NCBI GenBank assembly: GCA_000156115.1
Contig: DS995276.1
Location: 562,017-626,016, forward strand
Reading direction: 5' to 3'
Length of the DNA stretch: 64,000 nt
From: Rhodobacteraceae bacterium HTCC2083
GTDB lineage: Bacteria > Pseudomonadota > Alphaproteobacteria > Rhodobacterales > Rhodobacteraceae
Positions within the stretch are counted from its first letter, which is position 1. Every line of letters starts with the position of its first letter. A program made the translations under genes and the position numbers. Below are positions 17,049 through 25,631 of the stretch, piece by piece. The notes under the pieces are model-generated. The model saw only the letters and a list, made by a program, of their open reading frames with translations, searched no databases and had not been told where the DNA came from.

Positions 17049-18050
17049 TCAGATATCAGCCAAAGCGTCAACCAGACGATCCGCACCGTGACGAAATGGA
17101 TCAACTGTTGGCAGCCCCATACGCTCTTCTGTTTCTTTCAGATAAGCGACGGCTTCGTCCTCGGACATATGCTGCGTGTTTACAGAAATTCCGACAACTT
17201 TACACGCGGGGTTACCAACTTGTGCCAAAGGCAACGCAGTGTCGCGCAGCTGCTCTACTGAGGGTGGCGTAAACGTTGGCAGACCACGCATATGCGTGCG
17301 CGTTGGCTCGTGGCACAGGATCAAGGCATCCGGTTGACCGCCATGCACAAGCGCCATCGTGACACCGGAATAAGAGACGTGAAACAAGCTTCCCTGCCCT
17401 TCAATCATGTCCCAGTGATCTTCGTCGTTATCTGGTGTAAGATATTCAACCGCGCCTGCCATAAAGTCCGCGACAACCGCGTCGAGCGGCACGCCGTGAC
17501 CTGTGATCAAGATACCCGTTTGGCCCGTTGCGCGGAACGTCGACTTGAGGCCGCGCTCGTTCATCAGCTTATCCATCGCCATCGCTGTGTACATCTTGCC
17601 CGCAGAGCAATCAGTTCCAACCGCCAAGCAACGTTTGCCTGTGCGTTTGATCCCGTTCGCGATTGGGTAGCCAACTGTTGGCACGCGCACATCATGCAAA
17701 GTTGTGCCAGCAACCTGTGCCGCAGCAACAAGATCGCCTTCATCGCGCAAAAGGTTGTGCAAACCAGACGCAAGATCATAGCCCATTTCAATCGCTTCAA
17801 TCAGAACATCTCTCCAAGCCTGGCTGATGATTCCACCACGGTTGGCCACGCCAATCACCAATGTCTTGGCACCTGCTGCTTTCGCCTCTTGCAAGGTCAT
17901 TTCGGTAAGACCAATGTCTGCGCCACAGCCGGGCAAGCTCAACTGACCGACAGAGTTCTCAGGACGCCAGTCTCTGATACCAATGGCGACTTTTACCGCC
18001 AATTGGTCCGGTGCGTCGCCCAAAAACAGAAGATAAGGTGTTTCGATCAT
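17049..18050 (-). CDS. dgcN: DgcN family (DUF1611) D-glutamate N-acetyltransferase
   Basis: 333 residues, starting at MIETPYLLFLGDAPDQLAVK (ATG 18050, with GGGAGAGC upstream). The DUF1611 features are an N-terminal Rossmann-like domain (about 1-130) and a C-terminal P-loop-like domain starting at KRCLAVGTDCSAGKMYTAMAM (near 165), with TGILITGHGVPLDAVVADFMAGAVE. DgcN of marine proteobacteria acetylates D-glutamate with acetyl-CoA, after which DgcA racemises the product. The operon order dgcN, dgcA is the same as described for that pathway. Divergent from mcl1 across 283 bp. Confidence 0.85.
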   Translation of the reverse strand: MIETPYLLFLGDAPDQLAVKVAIGIRDWRPENSVGQLSLPGCGADIGLTEMTLQEAKAAGAKTLVIGVANRGGIISQAWRDVLIEAIEMGYDLASGLHNLLRDEGDLVAAAQVAGTTLHDVRVPTVGYPIANGIKRTGKRCLAVGTDCSAGKMYTAMAMDKLMNERGLKSTFRATGQTGILITGHGVPLDAVVADFMAGAVEYLTPDNDEDHWDMIEGQGSLFHVSYSGVTMALVHGGQPDALILCHEPTRTHMRGLPTFTPPSVEQLRDTALPLAQVGNPACKVVGISVNTQHMSEDEAVAYLKETEERMGLPTVDPFRHGADRLVDALADI

Positions 18051-18333
18051 GATGCTCTCCCTAGAATCAAATGTTGCGCCTGTTTTGCAGCGTTTCGCGC
18101 GCGATTTTCTTTCATTAACATCGCCAATATGAGCCATTTTCAAATTATCCTGCGATAAAACATCTTTATTGCGAAGAAAGTTCGATTTAGACAAACTGTA
18201 GCGCAAAGAATCTGCGCATCTCTGCAACGCAGCAAGCACAGTGCAGTCGCAGAAAATCCGCTTGCGCCAACCATAGCAACGAAATAACAAATCAGGCGAG
18301 AAAAACGTAATTTAATTACCCGAAAGAATCGCC

Positions 18334-19290
18334 ATGAGCTTCCGCATTCAACCTACGCCAGTCGCCCGTCCCAATCGTTGCCAACTCTTTGGGCCCGGTT
18401 CTCGCCCTGCGATCTTTGAGAAGATGGCCGCTAGTGCCGCGGACGTCATCAATCTAGACCTTGAGGATTCCGTCGCTCCGTCTGACAAAGACAGCGCACG
18501 CAAGAATATCATCAAGGCCATCAGTGATATCGATTGGGGCAACAAAACCCTTTCTGTACGTATCAACGGTCTCGACACACCATATTGGTACCGCGATGTT
18601 GTGGACCTGCTGGAACAAGCGGGCGATCGCCTTGACCAGATTATGATCCCAAAGGTTGGGTGCGCCGCAGACATCTATGCGGTCGATGCTTTGGTCACTG
18701 CGATTGAAACTGCAAAAGGGCGCAGCAAGCCGATCTCTTTCGAAGTTATCATCGAAAGCGCAGCTGGCATCGCGCATGTCGAAGAGATCGCAGCCGCCTC
18801 TCCGCGTTTGCAAGCGATGAGCCTTGGTGCAGCAGATTTCGCCGCGTCTATGGGTATGGCGACGACGGGTATCGGTGGCACACAGGAAAACTACTACATG
18901 ATACGCGGCGGTGAAAAGCACTGGTCTGATCCATGGCATTGGGCGCAAGCAGCAATAGTCGCGGCGTGTCGCACCCATGGCGTATTGCCAGTTGACGGTC
19001 CTTTCGGCGACTTCTCAGATGACGAAGGCTTTAAAGCGCAAGCGTACCGCTCTGCGACGCTTGGTATGGTTGGCAAATGGGCGATCCATCCCAAGCAGAT
19101 CACGCTCGCCAACGAGGTATTCACCCCCTCCGCAGAGGCCGTCGCAGAGGCACGCGATATCCTAGCAGCGATGGAAACCGCGAAAGCCAATGGCGAAGGC
19201 GCGACTGTTTACAAGGGCCGCTTGGTAGATATTGCATCCATTAAGCAGGCCGAGGTTATTGTGCGCCAATCCGAAATGATCGCGGGTTAA
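18334..19290 (+). CDS. mcl1: L-malyl-CoA/beta-methylmalyl-CoA lyase
   Basis: 318 residues, the length of the Rhodobacter Mcl1. It is a HpcH/CitE-family TIM-barrel lyase. INLDLEDSVAPSDKDSAR, VRINGLDTPYWYRDV, ISFEVIIESAAGIAHVEEIAA and MSLGAADFAASMGM carry the metal- and CoA-binding residues. In the ethylmalonyl-CoA pathway it splits beta-methylmalyl-CoA to propionyl-CoA and glyoxylate, and malyl-CoA to acetyl-CoA and glyoxylate; related enzymes also cleave citramalyl-CoA. ccr and ecm are not in the window. The stop overlaps the convergent znuA stop in a shared TTAA. Confidence 0.94.
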   Translation: MSFRIQPTPVARPNRCQLFGPGSRPAIFEKMAASAADVINLDLEDSVAPSDKDSARKNIIKAISDIDWGNKTLSVRINGLDTPYWYRDVVDLLEQAGDRLDQIMIPKVGCAADIYAVDALVTAIETAKGRSKPISFEVIIESAAGIAHVEEIAAASPRLQAMSLGAADFAASMGMATTGIGGTQENYYMIRGGEKHWSDPWHWAQAAIVAACRTHGVLPVDGPFGDFSDDEGFKAQAYRSATLGMVGKWAIHPKQITLANEVFTPSAEAVAEARDILAAMETAKANGEGATVYKGRLVDIASIKQAEVIVRQSEMIAG

Positions 19291-20327
19291 CCTTTAGAGC
19301 AAATCGCAAAGCTGTCTGCGAGACCTTGCAGCAGCGACGTGTAGAGATCGGGGCCGGGCAAAAGTCTGGCCCCCATTGCATCAAGCTCTCCTATTTTGAC
19401 GTCGGTTCCCCCGATCACCACTTTAACAAGCTTGTCGCTTTGCTGTGGTTCCGTGAAGACGCAAGCCGCATTGCTTTCCTCCAGGATCTCTTGAGCTTTG
19501 ACAATACGCGCGGGGCTTGGGGCACTTGCATCGCCAAGCGCAATAGAACCTGCGAATTCAAGTTCAAAACGGCGATCAAAATACTGAAACGCATCATGAA
19601 GAACGAGGTAAGGATTCCCCTTTACCGGCTCCAATTGTGCGTTCAGCTTGACCATCAACGCGGTTAGCTCCACCAGAGCTGCTTGCGCATTCGCTTGGTA
19701 CTTGGCCGCATTCTCTGGGTCTTGCTTGGCGAGCGCTTCAGCGATCTGAACCAACCAGATTTTCGCATTCTCTGGATCGAGCCAACCGTGCGGATCTAGC
19801 CCTTCGTCACTGTGACCCTCGTGACCGTCGCCATGACCATCCACATGATCATCTGCATGGTCGTCCTTGTGGTCATCGTCGTGGGTATCCGAGTGGTTTT
19901 CGTCGTGATCTTCTTTATGATCATCTGCGTGGTCGTCGCTGTGATCGTCTTCATGGCCGTGACCGTGATCATGATCGCCGCCCGAATCGCGATATTCGAA
20001 ATGTACGTTCGCCTCATCCGCCATAACTTCGAACACAAGCGCATCACTCGCTAACGTCTCAAGTGGCGTGGTGATCCAAGGGGTCAGGCCATCGCTGGTG
20101 AAAAACACGATATCCGCCTCTTCCAGCGCAACGGCTTGGGACGGGCGCAGTGCGTAGGAATGCGGTGATGCTGTTGGCTCAATCAATAATTTCGGCTGCG
20201 CAACATCCCCCATAACCTTGGCAACGAGGGAATGCAGCGGCGCAATATCCGCGACAACGCGCGGCGCTTCTGCGTAAGCGGCAGTGGAACATAAGAGTGC
20301 GGCGGCAATCGCGATTGATCTTGTCAT
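19287..20327 (-). CDS. znuA: Zinc ABC transporter substrate-binding protein ZnuA
   Basis: 346 residues with a Sec signal peptide (1-19, ending AYA). It is the periplasmic zinc receptor. Zinc ligands include the histidine of ASPHSYALRPS and that of DPHGWLDPENA, with a further one in LVLHDAFQYF. Between them lies an unusually long His/Asp loop (about residues 118-175) built of repeated DDH units, a flexible zinc-scavenging loop known in ZnuA proteins. The gene is divergent from zur-znuCB, and the Zur-type palindrome at 20363-20377 lies upstream of both, so zinc repression is expected. Confidence 0.95.
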   Translation of the reverse strand: MTRSIAIAAALLCSTAAYAEAPRVVADIAPLHSLVAKVMGDVAQPKLLIEPTASPHSYALRPSQAVALEEADIVFFTSDGLTPWITTPLETLASDALVFEVMADEANVHFEYRDSGGDHDHGHGHEDDHSDDHADDHKEDHDENHSDTHDDDHKDDHADDHVDGHGDGHEGHSDEGLDPHGWLDPENAKIWLVQIAEALAKQDPENAAKYQANAQAALVELTALMVKLNAQLEPVKGNPYLVLHDAFQYFDRRFELEFAGSIALGDASAPSPARIVKAQEILEESNAACVFTEPQQSDKLVKVVIGGTDVKIGELDAMGARLLPGPDLYTSLLQGLADSFAICSKG

Positions 20328-20362
20328 GTTTATAGCATATCCGGTTGCTGTTTTTCGTCATA

Positions 20363-20377
20363 TGTTATAATATAACA
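20363..20377. promoter_or_regulatory. Zur operator between znuA and zur-znuCB
   Basis: TGTTATAATATAACA is a perfect 7-1-7 inverted repeat, of the form of alphaproteobacterial Zur boxes. On the plus strand the sequence TATAAT (20366-20371) inside it could serve as the -10 box of zur-znuCB, with TTGCTG 15 bp upstream. On the minus strand TTGACG (complement of about 20388-20393) is a candidate -35 for znuA. Bound repressor would therefore cover both promoters. Confidence 0.8.
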
Positions 20378-20418
20378 CTTAACGTCAAGCCAGTTTCTTA
20401 CTTAGCGAAAGCGCGTAG

Positions 20419-20901
20419 ATGGACCCCATTGGATTTTCAAGCCACGACCACACCCATTGCATCACTGACAATATGGCGCAGATCGAAGCACATTGCGCCA
20501 AAGAAGGTTTGCAACTGACGCCTGTGCGTCGTCGCGTGCTTGAAATCCTGTTGCACGAACATCGCGCACTCGGGGCTTATGACATACTAGATAAACTGCG
20601 TTCAGAGGGGCTTGGCTCGCAGCCGCCAGTTGCCTATCGCGCGTTGGATTTTTTGGTCACACACGGGTTTGCCCACAAAATTGAACGTTTGAACGCCTTT
20701 GTGGCCTGCGCCCATCCCGGTGAAGTACATGATCCAGCCTTTTTGATTTGCCGCAAGTGCGATGGCGTCGCAGAAGCACAAACCAAATCAGTGCGCGGAC
20801 AGTTAGGATCAAGCGCGGAGATCGCTGGATTTCAAATTGAGCGTGCGGTGTTAGAGGCCGTGGGGGTCTGTCCAAACTGCGCAGAAAGGCCCGCAACATG
20901 A
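20419..20901 (+). CDS. zur: Zinc uptake regulator Zur (Fur family)
   Basis: 160 residues. A winged helix domain (about 20-95; LTPVRRRVLEILLHEHRALGAYDILDKL and PPVAYRALDFLVTHGFAHKIE) precedes the dimerisation domain. Metal-site features are FVACAHPGEVHDPAFLICRKC and the C-terminal CPNC. An extra His-rich N-terminus (SSHDHTHC) is present. Its place at the head of the znuCB operon, opposite znuA, identifies it as Zur rather than Fur. It should repress at the palindrome 42 bp upstream of its own start. It overlaps znuC by 4 bp (ATGA). Confidence 0.94.
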   Translation: MDPIGFSSHDHTHCITDNMAQIEAHCAKEGLQLTPVRRRVLEILLHEHRALGAYDILDKLRSEGLGSQPPVAYRALDFLVTHGFAHKIERLNAFVACAHPGEVHDPAFLICRKCDGVAEAQTKSVRGQLGSSAEIAGFQIERAVLEAVGVCPNCAERPAT

Positions 20902-21635
20902 CCTTGATCAGCGCCAAAAACATTTCCGTCAATCATGGCAACGCGATTATTTTACAGAACGTGACATTGGACATCAACGCAGGCGAAATTGTTACGATTG
21001 TCGGGCCAAACGGGTCAGGCAAATCGACGCTTTTGCGCGCTTTCATAGGTGCCACCCCGCTTAAAAGTGGGACGCTGACACGCAAAGACGGTCTTCGGAT
21101 CGGCTATGTCCCGCAAAAACTACATATCGACCCAACGCTTCCCATGAGCGTCGCACGGTTTCTGTCGATCCCCTTGCGCGTGAGCGCGTCCGCTGCCAAA
21201 GACGCACTTGAGCAAGCAGGCTCAGGGGCGCTGGCGAGCCGCCAAATGAGCGATCTGTCTGGCGGGCAATTTCAACGGGTTATACTGGCCCGCGCCTTGC
21301 TTGGAAAACCCGAGTTGTTAATCTTGGATGAGGCGACGCAAGGGCTTGATCAACCGGGATCTGCCGATTTCTACCGCCAAATCGAGAGCTTGCGCGAAAC
21401 ACTAGGCTGCGCCGTGATGATGGTAAGCCACGAGTTGCATGTTGTGATGGCCGCCTCTGATCGCGTGATCTGTTTAAATGGTCATGTGTGCTGTGAGGGT
21501 GCGCCCGAAGTTGTCGCCTCCGCACCGGAATATCGCGCTCTGTTTGGCTCGGGCACCCAAGGAGCCTTGGCACTTTATCGCCATGATCACGACCACCATC
21601 ATCATGCGCACGATCACGAACATGAGGACGCATAA
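20898..21635 (+). CDS. znuC: Zinc ABC transporter ATP-binding protein ZnuC
   Basis: 245 residues. Walker A is GPNGSGKST (about 36-44), the signature is LSGGQFQR, and Walker B is LLILDEATQG followed by the switch histidine in MMVSHELHVV. The extreme C-terminus is a His/Asp tail (RHDHDHHHHAHDHEHEDA), as often found in zinc importers, probably a zinc sensor or buffer. It pairs with ZnuB and ZnuA. Starts within the zur stop and overlaps znuB by one base (TAATG). Confidence 0.95.
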   Translation: MTLISAKNISVNHGNAIILQNVTLDINAGEIVTIVGPNGSGKSTLLRAFIGATPLKSGTLTRKDGLRIGYVPQKLHIDPTLPMSVARFLSIPLRVSASAAKDALEQAGSGALASRQMSDLSGGQFQRVILARALLGKPELLILDEATQGLDQPGSADFYRQIESLRETLGCAVMMVSHELHVVMAASDRVICLNGHVCCEGAPEVVASAPEYRALFGSGTQGALALYRHDHDHHHHAHDHEHEDA

Positions 21636-22441
21636 TGGACATCTTAGACAGCTTTCTTGTGCGCGCGGCCCTTGCTGGGCTTGGTGTAGCGCTTGCCGCA
21701 GCCCCATTGGGGTGCTTCGTAGTTTGGCGGCGCATGGCATATTTCGGCGAAGCGACGGCGCACGCGTCGATCCTAGGCATCGCGCTGGCTCTATCGTTCT
21801 CCACCTCAATCTTGGCGGGCGTGCTGATCGTCGCGCTACTGATGGGCTGGTCCGTATCAACGCTCTCTGGGCGTGGCTATGCGATGGATACGCTCCTCGG
21901 GGTGATGGCGCACTCCGCACTGGCCATTGGCCTCGTTGCAGTGTCGTTTTTGCAAGGGGTACGCATCGACTTGATGGCTTATCTCTTTGGCGACATCCTC
22001 GCAGTATCACGTTTCGATTTGCTGATTGTCTGGATCGGTGTGCTGTTGGTCCTGCTACTTTTGTGGTGGCGTTGGTCCGCGCTGTTGACTGCGACCCTCA
22101 GCAACGATCTTGCACATGCCGCAGGCATTGATCCGCGCCGTGAACAGATGGTTCTGACTATTGCACTCGCTGTAGTCGTGGCCGTCGCCATTAAAGTCGT
22201 CGGCGTGTTGTTGATTGCCGCTCTCTTGATCATCCCAGCCGCAGCCGCGCGTCCGTTTGCAGGAACACCAGAACGTATGGCGTTCATTGCCGCCGGCATC
22301 GGCGCGATCTCGGCTATGGCTGGCCTGCAAGCCGCTTACATCTTCGACACCCCCACGGGTCCGACAATCGTTTGCGTTGCTGCCACTTGCTTTGTGCTTG
22401 GCGGTCTGCTCAACCTGCTGAAAGGGCGTGTGGCAGGTTAA
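21635..22441 (+). CDS. znuB: Zinc ABC transporter permease ZnuB
   Basis: 268 residues with about eight membrane helices of the ABC-3 family. PLGCFVVWRRMAYFGEATAHASILGIAL near the start and VVGVLLIAALLIIPAAAARPFA in the second half are family landmarks. It forms the membrane channel of the ZnuABC importer. The next gene, a hydratase, starts only 3 bp after its stop, with no terminator in between. Confidence 0.95.
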   Translation: MDILDSFLVRAALAGLGVALAAAPLGCFVVWRRMAYFGEATAHASILGIALALSFSTSILAGVLIVALLMGWSVSTLSGRGYAMDTLLGVMAHSALAIGLVAVSFLQGVRIDLMAYLFGDILAVSRFDLLIVWIGVLLVLLLLWWRWSALLTATLSNDLAHAAGIDPRREQMVLTIALAVVVAVAIKVVGVLLIAALLIIPAAAARPFAGTPERMAFIAAGIGAISAMAGLQAAYIFDTPTGPTIVCVAATCFVLGGLLNLLKGRVAG

Positions 22442-22444
22442 GCG

Positions 22445-23302
22445 ATGATCGACATTAAACATTTGCAAGATTGGCAAGGACGTGGTGAGATGCGAGATGA
22501 CCTGATCGCTGCATTTCCCGCAAATGCACTGGCAGCAACGCTAGATCGCGACGATAAGGAGTATCGTATTGGCGATGCGTTGCCCCCGCTCTGGCATTGG
22601 TTACATTTTCTACCAATCCATAAGTTGGGTGAGAGTGGCTATGATGGGCATGCGGCGCTGGGTGGGTTCCTGCCGCCCGTGCCTTTGCCAAGACGGATGT
22701 GGGCAGGCAGCCGTTTAGAGTTTCTTGCCCCTGTGACGATTGGTAGGTCAGCGCACAAGCGCTCCACTGTCAAAAGCGTGACACATAAATCAGGGCGCAG
22801 CGGGGATTTGGTATTCGTCACTGTGACCCATGACGTTTATGAGGATCAAAAACATTGCATTCGCGAAGAGCAAGACATCGTTTATCGCGCTTTGCCAGAT
22901 CCAAACGTCCCCACACCAACGCCGCCACATGCGCCGACGTCGTGTGATTTTTCCAGAAAAATCGTGCCCGAGCCCGTTCTCCTGTTTCGCTACTCCGCAC
23001 TTACCTTCAATGGCCACCGCATCCACTACGATCATCCCTTTTGCGTCGGAACAGAGGGCTACGGCGGATTGGTCGTGCATGGCCCTTTGCTCGCAACCTT
23101 GATGCTGGATCTTTTGCGCCGTGAATACCCAGCAGCAAAGGTCACGCATTTCAACTTCCGCGCGCTTGCGCCTGTGTTTGATACCCAGCAATTTTCTGTC
23201 CATGGCACTTGTGCGAACAATGGTGAAATCGAGCTTTGGGTCGCACGGGAAGATGATGCATTGGCGATGCAAGGCACAGCACAGATCAAGGACAAAACAT
23301 GA
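22445..23302 (+). CDS. MaoC/FAS1-like acyl-CoA hydratase (mesaconyl-C4-CoA or itaconyl-CoA hydratase type)
   Basis: 285 residues with two hot-dog-like halves. LAATLDRDDKEYRIGDALPPLWHWLHFLP, LGGFLPPVPLPRRMWAGSRLEF and the C-terminal FRYSALTFNGHRIHYDHPFCVGTEGYGGLVVHGPLLATLMLDLL match the double hot-dog hydratases such as mesaconyl-C4-CoA hydratase, the HTD2-like family, and itaconyl-CoA hydratases of pseudomonads. It hydrates an unsaturated acyl-CoA; the exact substrate is unknown. It overlaps the next gene by 4 bp and is followed by an acyl-CoA dehydrogenase and a CoA-transferase, the kind of set used for C5 dicarboxylates. Confidence 0.82.
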   Translation: MIDIKHLQDWQGRGEMRDDLIAAFPANALAATLDRDDKEYRIGDALPPLWHWLHFLPIHKLGESGYDGHAALGGFLPPVPLPRRMWAGSRLEFLAPVTIGRSAHKRSTVKSVTHKSGRSGDLVFVTVTHDVYEDQKHCIREEQDIVYRALPDPNVPTPTPPHAPTSCDFSRKIVPEPVLLFRYSALTFNGHRIHYDHPFCVGTEGYGGLVVHGPLLATLMLDLLRREYPAAKVTHFNFRALAPVFDTQQFSVHGTCANNGEIELWVAREDDALAMQGTAQIKDKT

Positions 23303-24450
23303 GCGAAGCCTACCAAGACATCCGCGACGCCGTACGCGCGCTCTGCGCTGAGTTTCCACCCGAATATCACCGCCAGATAGACCAAGACCGCAGCTACCCC
23401 GAAGCCTTCGTTGATGCCTTGACCAAAGCTGGTTGGATGGCCGCATTGATCCCGGAAGAATATGGCGGCTCCGGCCTTGGCCTGACCGAAGCGAGCGTGA
23501 TCATGGAAGAGATTAATCGCTCGGGCGGCAATTCTGGCGCGTGCCATGGACAGTTGTACAATATGGGCACTCTTTTGCGCCACGGATCGAACGCGCAAAA
23601 ACAGAAATACCTGCCGCGCATCGCCTCCGGCGAGCTGCGCTTACAAAGCATGGGTGTGACGGAGCCGACAACAGGCACCGACACCACCAAGATTAAAACC
23701 AAAGCGGAAAAGCGTGGCGAAAAATACGTGATCAACGGGCAAAAGGTCTGGATCTCGCGCGTACAGCACTCTGATCTGATGATCCTGCTGGCGCGCACAA
23801 CGCCCTTGGCCGAGGTCAAGAAGAAATCTCTTGGCATGTCAATCTTCATCGTCGATTTACGCAACGCGATTGGCAACGGGCTAGAGGTCAAACCGATCCC
23901 CAATATGGTCAATCACGAAACCAATGAGTTGTTCTTTGACAACCTCGAAATCCCAGCAGAAAATCTGATTGGCGAGGAAGGGATGGGCTTCAAATACATA
24001 CTTGATGGGCTGAATGCTGAGCGCGCTTTGATCGCCGCCGAATGCATTGGTGATGGCTATTGGTTCACCGAAAAGGTCACAGAATATGCTAAGTCGCGTG
24101 AAGTGTTTGGCCGCCCTATCGGTCAGAACCAAGGGGTTCAGTTCCCCATCGCAGAGGCCCATATCGAGATCGAAGCCGCCAATCTCATGCGTTTTGAAGC
24201 GTGTCGCCTGTATGACGCAGGCGAACCCTGCGGGGCCCAGGCGAATATGGCCAAATACCTTGCCGCCAAAGCCAGCTGGGAAGCAGCGAACGCCTGTATT
24301 CAGTTCCATGGCGGTTTCGGGTTTGCCGCTGAATATGATGTGGAGCGCAAATTCCGCGAAACCCGACTTTATCAAGTCGCACCAATCTCTACCAACCTGA
24401 TCCTATCATATGTAGCCGAACATATGTTGGGCCTGCCGAGGTCGTTTTGA
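23299..24450 (+). CDS. Acyl-CoA dehydrogenase
   Basis: 383 residues, full length. FAD enzyme oxidising an acyl-CoA to the enoyl-CoA and passing electrons to ETF. MGVTEPTTGTDTTKIKTKAEKRGEKYVINGQKVWISR is the typical substrate/FAD region, and CIQFHGGFGFAAEYDVERKFRETRLYQVAPISTN the C-terminal helical domain. Overlaps the hydratase gene (ATGA) and shares one base with the CoA-transferase gene (TGATG), so the three are translationally coupled. Substrate unknown; the neighbours suggest a short, possibly dicarboxylic, acyl-CoA. Its electrons would end in ETF-QO, whose gene is at the right end of this window. Confidence 0.92.
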   Translation: MSEAYQDIRDAVRALCAEFPPEYHRQIDQDRSYPEAFVDALTKAGWMAALIPEEYGGSGLGLTEASVIMEEINRSGGNSGACHGQLYNMGTLLRHGSNAQKQKYLPRIASGELRLQSMGVTEPTTGTDTTKIKTKAEKRGEKYVINGQKVWISRVQHSDLMILLARTTPLAEVKKKSLGMSIFIVDLRNAIGNGLEVKPIPNMVNHETNELFFDNLEIPAENLIGEEGMGFKYILDGLNAERALIAAECIGDGYWFTEKVTEYAKSREVFGRPIGQNQGVQFPIAEAHIEIEAANLMRFEACRLYDAGEPCGAQANMAKYLAAKASWEAANACIQFHGGFGFAAEYDVERKFRETRLYQVAPISTNLILSYVAEHMLGLPRSF

Positions 24451-25625
24451 TGTTGCCACTCGATGGTATCAAGGTGATCGCGCTGGAACACGCGATCGCA
24501 GCCCCGTTTGCGACACGTCAACTGGCCGATCTAGGCGCGCGCGTTATCAAGATTGAACGCCCGGGAAAGGGCGATTTTGCGCGCAGCTACGACACGCGCG
24601 CGCGCGGGATGTCCTCGCATTTCGTTTGGACCAACCGCTCCAAAGAAAGCCTGACGCTTGATTTGAAATCGCCCGAAGGCATGGATGTGCTCAGCAAATT
24701 GATCGAAGGCGCAGATGTGCTGGTGCAAAATCTTGCCCCCGGTGCAGCAGATCGCATGGGGCTAGGTTTTGAAACGCTTCATGAGATCCACTCCGAACTG
24801 ATCGTCTGCAATATTTCTGGCTACGGTCCCGACGGCCCTGAGACCAACCGCAAGGCCTATGACCTTTTGGTGCAAGCAGAAGCGGGATTCCTATCGATCA
24901 CAGGCACAGACGCAAAACCCAGCAAGGCAGGCATTTCCGTCGCTGATATAGCCGCAGGCATGTATGCCTACACCAATATCCTCGCCGCACTTTTGCAGCG
25001 CGGCAAGACAGGCCTCGGCATTGAGATCAATATTTCCATGCTCGAAGCGCTAGCTGAATGGATCGGCTACCCGATGTATTACGCCACTGATGGCGCGGAA
25101 CCGCCCGCTCGCGCAGGGGCAGCTCATGCCACAATATTCCCCTATGGCCCTTTCATGGCGGGCGACGGGAAAGAGGTGATGTTTGGGCTGCAAAATGATC
25201 GCGAATGGGCAGTGTTTTGTCGCGACATCCTTGACGCACCAGCGCTTGAAACCGACCCGCGCTTCGAAAGCAATCAAGCCCGCGCGGCCAACAAGCTGGA
25301 TCTGACAGCAATCATCATGGCCGCCTTTTCCGAGTGGAACGCTGAAGAGGTCATCGTGCGACTTACCGCAGCCGGCATCGCCAATGCGCGGATGAACGAT
25401 ATGGCGGGACTTTGGGCGCATCCACAAATACGCGCACGGGATCGTTGGCGCGAGGTGAGCACGCCCATCGGCCCCATGCCAGCGCTCTTGCCCCCCGGCG
25501 GCATCGGAGCAGAGCCGCGCATGGACGCCATTCCAGCAATGGGCGAACACAGCCGCGCCATACTGGAAGAATTAGGGATAGACAGCGCCAGCATTGAAGC
25601 GCTTTCTAAAGCTAGGATTATTTAG
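24450..25625 (+). CDS. CaiB/BaiF (class III) CoA-transferase
   Basis: 391 residues starting at ATG 24450, which overlaps the acyl-CoA dehydrogenase stop; a TTG one codon earlier is less likely. LDGIKVIALEHAIAAPFATRQLADLGARVIKIERPGKGDFAR is the family start. The catalytic aspartate is in KAYDLLVQAEAGFLSITG. These enzymes move CoA between carboxylic acids with strict pairing. With the hydratase and dehydrogenase it could activate a branched or C5 dicarboxylic acid (itaconate, mesaconate, methylsuccinate). That is inferred from the set. Confidence 0.92.
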   Translation: MLPLDGIKVIALEHAIAAPFATRQLADLGARVIKIERPGKGDFARSYDTRARGMSSHFVWTNRSKESLTLDLKSPEGMDVLSKLIEGADVLVQNLAPGAADRMGLGFETLHEIHSELIVCNISGYGPDGPETNRKAYDLLVQAEAGFLSITGTDAKPSKAGISVADIAAGMYAYTNILAALLQRGKTGLGIEINISMLEALAEWIGYPMYYATDGAEPPARAGAAHATIFPYGPFMAGDGKEVMFGLQNDREWAVFCRDILDAPALETDPRFESNQARAANKLDLTAIIMAAFSEWNAEEVIVRLTAAGIANARMNDMAGLWAHPQIRARDRWREVSTPIGPMPALLPPGGIGAEPRMDAIPAMGEHSRAILEELGIDSASIEALSKARII

Positions 25626-25631
25626 GAGATT

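Noticed and set aside
18051-18333. Operator for a known regulator between dgcN and mcl1
   Set aside because: Several TGCA/GCA-type repeats are present but none matches a consensus I could name with confidence.
20363-20377. Zur palindrome as a Fur box
   Set aside because: The sequence has no GATAATGATAATCATTATC-type pattern, and the flanking genes are zur and znuA.
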